DNA of 64,000 nucleotides from CAJQGY01 sp964523375 (GTDB lineage Bacteria; Pseudomonadota; Gammaproteobacteria; Magnimaribacterales; D2472). Shown here one piece after another: positions 60,946 through 64,000 of the stretch. A program made the position numbers and the translations under genes. Positions within the stretch are counted from its first letter, which is position 1; each line of letters begins with the position of its first letter. The notes beneath the pieces are model-generated. The model was not told the origin of the DNA and searched no databases. It saw only the letters and a program-made list of their open reading frames with translations. The stretch lies in contig CAZFYG010000007.1 of NCBI GenBank assembly GCA_964523375.1, positions 1 through 64,000 on the forward strand. Reading direction: 5' to 3'.

Positions 60946-61849
60946 ATCAGAATATTTTGTTGAAAAAGATATTTTGTTTTACTTGGAGTATATAAGAGAT
61001 GTCAGAAATCTTTCAATAAATACTGTTAGCTCTTATTCTCGTGATCTCTCCAAATTAAGTGCTTATTTAAAAGATATTGGGGTTTCGTCTTATAAAAATA
61101 TTGATGAAAACACATGTTCTGGGTGGATAGGAGACCTATACCAGCTTAAAAATAATCCTCGCTCAATTCATAGACATCTTTCTGCGGCCAAGGGATTTTT
61201 TAAGTTCTTGAAAAAAAATAGTCTTGTATCCTCATCGCCATTTGAGCTAGTAACAGCACCAAAAACTGCAAGCTATTTACCTGAGGTTCTGTCTCCTGAG
61301 GATGTAGAGCTCTTATTAAGCTTCAAGCCAGAGAATATTCTAGAAATAAGAGACCTTGCACTTATAGAGTTAATGTATTCTTCTGGCTTGCGTGTTTCTG
61401 AGGTTGCTGGAATTAATTTATCCGACTTTGAAGAAGAAATGTCATTTTTAAGAATATTGGGTAAGGGTTCAAAAGTTAGGCTTGTGCCTGTTGGCAGGTA
61501 TGCAATAGCAGCGATAAAAAATTGGATTGATGAAAGAATTAATTTTTCTAACCCAAATATGCCAGCATTATTTATAAATTTAAAAGGGGGAAGACTTTCG
61601 GTTAGAAGCATTCAAATGAGGCTTGCAAGAATGTCAACAAAGCAAGGCTTACCAAAAGTAAACCCACACATGCTTAGGCATAGTTTTGCAACTCACATGC
61701 TTGAGTCAAGCGGAGATCTTAGAACGATTCAAGAGCTACTAGGCCACAGCTCATTGTCAACCACACAGATATATACAAAATTAGATTATCAGCACCTAGC
61801 AAAGGTTTATGATAAATCTCACCCAAGGGCAAAAAATGAAGAAAATTAA
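60938..61849 (+). CDS. xerC: Tyrosine recombinase XerC
   Basis: Resolves chromosome dimers at dif with XerD. 303 residues: an N-terminal SAM-like core-binding domain (10-95) and a catalytic domain with the R in MYSSGLRVSEVAGI, the K in LGKGSKVRLVP, HMLRHSFATHML, LGHSSLSTTQIY with the nucleophile Tyr. It lies between DUF484 and the HAD gene, the normal chromosomal order, so it is not a phage integrase. Confidence 0.95.
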   Translation: MPKSEYFVEKDILFYLEYIRDVRNLSINTVSSYSRDLSKLSAYLKDIGVSSYKNIDENTCSGWIGDLYQLKNNPRSIHRHLSAAKGFFKFLKKNSLVSSSPFELVTAPKTASYLPEVLSPEDVELLLSFKPENILEIRDLALIELMYSSGLRVSEVAGINLSDFEEEMSFLRILGKGSKVRLVPVGRYAIAAIKNWIDERINFSNPNMPALFINLKGGRLSVRSIQMRLARMSTKQGLPKVNPHMLRHSFATHMLESSGDLRTIQELLGHSSLSTTQIYTKLDYQHLAKVYDKSHPRAKNEEN

Positions 61850-62543
61850 ATTAATAACTTTTGATCTTGACGATACTTTCTGGGATATAAATCCAGTAAT
61901 AATTAGTGCTGAGCGATCAACCAGAGAGTTTCTTGAGGGCTATATTGGAAAGCAAGAATGGGGCTCAATGTCTGATTTTTTAATTTTCAGGAAAAAATTA
62001 ATTGAAACAGACTCATCATTTGAATGGAACATCAAAGGGCTGAGAAGAGCCATCTATCAAAAAAAAATACTCGAAGCAGGCTATTCTCAAGAGAACAGTG
62101 AAGAACTTGTAGATAAATGCTATAAATTTTTTCTTAAAAAACGACATGAAGTCACTTTTTATAAAAATGTTTTTGAGGCTATTGAGGAGCTTTCAACTAG
62201 TTATTCTTTGGGGGTTTTGACAAATGGAAATGCTGATATAAACCATTTTGGTATTGGTAAATATTTTGATTTTTCCATAAGTTCATATGATGTTAAGTCT
62301 AATAAGCCTGAAAAGGACCATTTTATAGCTGCAAAAAAAAAGTACAACAACCTCGAGTATGACGAAATCATTCATATTGGTGACCACCCTATCAATGACG
62401 TAAAGGGAGCGCTTGATTTAGGAATTAATGCGATATGGTTTAATGGTTTAAATAAAAACTGGGAGGAAAAAGACATTAAAGAGCCATTGCAATTTAATGA
62501 CTGGACCAAAATAACTAAATTAATTAAAAATAACTATGAGTGA
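61836..62543 (+). CDS. HAD-family hydrolase (YigB-like)
   Basis: A 235-residue HAD phosphatase. ATG 61836 (MKKIKLITFDLDDTFWD) fits the family start; the open frame further upstream overlaps xerC without conservation. Seen: the nucleophile motif FDLDDTFWD (8-16), LGVLTNGN, KPEKDHF with motif III Lys, and IHIGDHPINDVKGA (motif IV). In E. coli yigB in this place dephosphorylates FMN. Substrate here is unverified. It overlaps ubiK by 8 bases. Confidence 0.9.
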   Translation: MKKIKLITFDLDDTFWDINPVIISAERSTREFLEGYIGKQEWGSMSDFLIFRKKLIETDSSFEWNIKGLRRAIYQKKILEAGYSQENSEELVDKCYKFFLKKRHEVTFYKNVFEAIEELSTSYSLGVLTNGNADINHFGIGKYFDFSISSYDVKSNKPEKDHFIAAKKKYNNLEYDEIIHIGDHPINDVKGALDLGINAIWFNGLNKNWEEKDIKEPLQFNDWTKITKLIKNNYE

Positions 62544-62766
62544 TAAAGACATAACCAAAGCAATAATTAATATTTTGAAAAAGGAATTGGGAGGGTTTGT
62601 TGATTTAATTCCGAACAATCTATCTCAAGATCTAAGTAATAATTTGTCTCCAAAGATAGAAGAAATAATTGAAAGCAATGGGTTTATAAAAAAGACAAAA
62701 TATGATGCCTTGTTGAAACTTGCGAACGATTTAGAAAGAAGAGTAGAGAATCTAGAAAAATCTTAG
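62536..62766 (+). CDS. ubiK: Ubiquinone biosynthesis accessory factor UbiK (YqiC/BMFP family)
   Basis: A 76-residue trimeric coiled-coil protein that binds UbiJ and promotes ubiquinone synthesis. The C-terminal half (KTKYDALLKLANDLERRVENLE) is the characteristic BMFP coiled coil. It is 15 kb from ubiJ in this window. It ends the xerC-yigB chain and shares TTAG with the cytochrome gene. Confidence 0.87.
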   Translation: MSDKDITKAIINILKKELGGFVDLIPNNLSQDLSNNLSPKIEEIIESNGFIKKTKYDALLKLANDLERRVENLEKS

Positions 62767-63173
62767 CTTGATTTATCTAGCATATACTTAACAACTGCAG
62801 CAATCTCGTCTTTGGAGCAGTCAGCACATAATCCTTTAGCAGGCATGGCGTTGTATCCGTTATATGCATTGTTAACAAGCATATCCATCCCTTTAGGCAT
62901 TCTGTTTGCCCATTGGCCTACATTACCTGTTATTGGTGCTCCGGCGACACCTGCATCATGACATGCTGCACAACCAGAAGTATAAATTTGATCGACAGAC
63001 CTAGCAGACTTTGAAGATACAGATTGAGCCACTTCTCCACACTGCTGACCTTCTAGACATACATTTACTTGAAGATGGATTCTTTCAATAACCGACTCGT
63101 CATACTTCTTTCCATTAAAAAGAAAGAGTGCGCAAAGAGGTAAAATGACTAGATAATATTTATTTTTTTTCAT
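62763..63173 (-). CDS. Cytochrome c5-type monohaem cytochrome
   Basis: A 136-residue periplasmic electron carrier with an N-terminal membrane/signal helix (5-20). The haem site CAACH is at 68-72 and a candidate axial Met is in AMPAKGLC near 108. A second Cys pair (CADC, near 115-118) is conserved in cytochrome c5, where it forms a disulfide. It lies beside dsbA and another cytochrome c, the common cyt c5/c4/dsbA arrangement. A TATAAT lies 11 bases before its ATG. Confidence 0.88.
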   Translation of the reverse strand: MKKNKYYLVILPLCALFLFNGKKYDESVIERIHLQVNVCLEGQQCGEVAQSVSSKSARSVDQIYTSGCAACHDAGVAGAPITGNVGQWANRMPKGMDMLVNNAYNGYNAMPAKGLCADCSKDEIAAVVKYMLDKSS

Positions 63174-63209
63174 AATTTGTTTGCATTATATATATATTTT
63201 GGGAATTTT

Positions 63210-63839
63210 CTACGATCTTGATCGTTGCATTTCTACAACATATTCTGCAACTTTAAACATTTCTTCAAATGATCTTTTTTGAGTAATAATATATGTTCCA
63301 TCAATAATTAGCATTGGAGTTGAGCTTAACTTCAGCTGTTTTGCAATTTTAATACCTCTGCTAACTTTTTGTTTAACTGCAAATGATTTGAGATATGCTT
63401 CTGAGGTCTCCGGAGCCACACCAAAACCTTTTAAAAACTTAACAATTGATTTATCTGAGTTTAAAAAGTTCTTTTCCTTATGTATTGCCACAAACACTGC
63501 CGAGTGAGTGCTTTCAGACAAGTTTAGGGCTTCAATTGTATAATAGAGCGCTGCATGTCTTTGGTGTATTGCCGCCCATGTTATAGGTAGCTTTGAAAAA
63601 TCAACATCATTAGGAAGTGTTTTTTTCCAGCCATTAACCGGACCATCGAAAGTGTAGCAAGCACCACAGCCATACCAAAATACTTCCATTACCTCAACTA
63701 CACCATCTTGTTTTACAGGCAGAGGGTTGTCTATTCTTGTGTAATCTTTTCCCATTTTATATTCTGCATTTGCCACGCCAGAAAAGCTGAATATTGATAT
63801 GGCTAAAAGAGTTAAGTTAAATAGTTTTAAATTTTTCAT
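63210..63839 (-). CDS. dsbA: Thiol:disulfide interchange protein DsbA, CGAC active site
   Basis: A periplasmic oxidase of 209 residues with a signal peptide (1-25). The thioredoxin-fold active site is C58-G-A-C61 (WYGCGACYTFD), whereas the usual DsbA has CPHC. The cis-proline region STPMLIIDGTY (about 173-183) and the rest of the fold fit DsbA. It overlaps the upstream cytochrome c by 3 bases (ATGA) and presumably shares a transcript. The altered CXXC could change redox potential. Confidence 0.9.
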   Translation of the reverse strand: MKNLKLFNLTLLAISIFSFSGVANAEYKMGKDYTRIDNPLPVKQDGVVEVMEVFWYGCGACYTFDGPVNGWKKTLPNDVDFSKLPITWAAIHQRHAALYYTIEALNLSESTHSAVFVAIHKEKNFLNSDKSIVKFLKGFGVAPETSEAYLKSFAVKQKVSRGIKIAKQLKLSSTPMLIIDGTYIITQKRSFEEMFKVAEYVVEMQRSRS

Positions 63840-64000
63840 TTGTAAAGTCCGTGCATATAATTAGCCAGTGCATCTATATCTTCATCAGAGAGATTTTGAG
63901 ATATAGCTTGCATTACAGAAGCATAATCACCAGCATTTCTTTCGCCGGACCTATATGCTTTTAAAGTAGATGTTAGATAACCAACCTGTTGGCCTGCTAC
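63836..64000 (-). CDS. Cytochrome c4-like protein, C-terminal 54 residues
   Basis: The frame is open from the window end to TGA 63838-63836. It ends a class I cytochrome c domain (VAGQQVGYLTSTLKAYRSGER, split; then ISQNLSDEDIDALANYMHG). The pattern QVGYL..LKAYRSGERN..M..ISQNLSDEDI is the tail of di-haem cytochrome c4 domains. The start and the haem-binding CXXCH sites lie beyond the window. It overlaps dsbA by ATGA. Which haem number it holds is unknown. Confidence 0.85.
   Translation of the reverse strand, partial: VAGQQVGYLTSTLKAYRSGERNAGDYASVMQAISQNLSDEDIDALANYMHGLYK

Noticed and set aside
60938..61849. Phage integrase
   Set aside because: The recombinase has the chromosomal context DUF484-xerC-yigB of the dif recombinase, with no att site, phage gene or tRNA near it.
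63186..63198. TATATATATATA dinucleotide run
   Set aside because: A short AT repeat in a low-GC spacer that contains a plausible -10 element; no other structure is seen.

Overview
The window looks like part of a streamlined, AT-rich marine gammaproteobacterium, most likely SAR86-like. This is inferred from gene order and base composition; no 16S gene is present to prove it. Support comes from gammaproteobacterial gene neighbourhoods: miaB-phoH-ybeY-corC-lnt, ubiE-ubiJ-ubiB-tatABC, lptM-lysA-dapF-DUF484-xerC-yigB, zapA-6S RNA-fau, orn/rsgA, priA/rpmE and ilvA/rpiA. Genes are packed tightly, with many 1-20 base overlaps and almost no intergenic DNA. I see no mobile element, prophage, CRISPR array or toxin-antitoxin pair. 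A run of 100 N at 13335-13434 is an assembly gap inside dksA, so the contig is a scaffold.

Layout. 1-783: a tRNA-Ile cut by the window edge, with its own promoter and no 16S gene before it, then a YciC-like membrane protein. 813-10871: lipoprotein prolyl oligopeptidase, FKBP lipoprotein, tyrS, a PutA without the DNA-binding domain, an M23 endopeptidase, anmK, erpA and hemJ. 10935-18156: hemL, adenosine kinase, dksA, pcnB, a deoxynucleoside kinase, acetyl-CoA synthetase and a small lipoprotein. 18149-22046: an accessory hydrolase block (metallo-beta-lactamase fold, NUDT19-like Nudix, alpha/beta hydrolase, membrane-anchored paraoxonase-like propeller). 22056-28123: nnrD-tsaE-ami, priA, zinc-free L31, dut, sixA and rpmB. 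28132-31869: ubiH-like, pepP, a coiled-coil protein, zapA, 6S RNA and fau. 31935-39963: a DUF5916 outer-membrane protein under an apparent TyrR box, ilvA, rpiA, lipoprotein peroxidase, a candidate small RNA with a 28-codon membrane ORF, a FadJ-like enzyme and an L,D-transpeptidase. 39942-50673: lnt to miaB, DUF1820, orn, rsgA, ubiquinone genes and tatABC. 50675-58297: LOG protein, class I aldolase, pgk, tkt, metK, ahcY and lptM. 58297-64000: lysA, dapF, DUF484, xerC, HAD phosphatase, ubiK, cytochrome c5, dsbA and the end of a cytochrome c.

The genes mostly do housekeeping: amino-acid catabolism, haem and ubiquinone supply, cell-wall recycling, RNA processing, envelope lipoprotein handling and the SAM cycle. 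The most unusual large-scale signal is regulatory. At least eleven genes, nearly all first in their transcription units, have a -10-like hexamer only 6-9 bases before the start codon and usually no Shine-Dalgarno sequence. This suggests that leaderless mRNAs are common. Other points of interest are the candidate small RNA near 37.1 kb, the perfect TyrR-type box near 31.88 kb, the lysine-rich extension of DksA lost in the gap, and the tRNA-Ile that seems detached from 16S.
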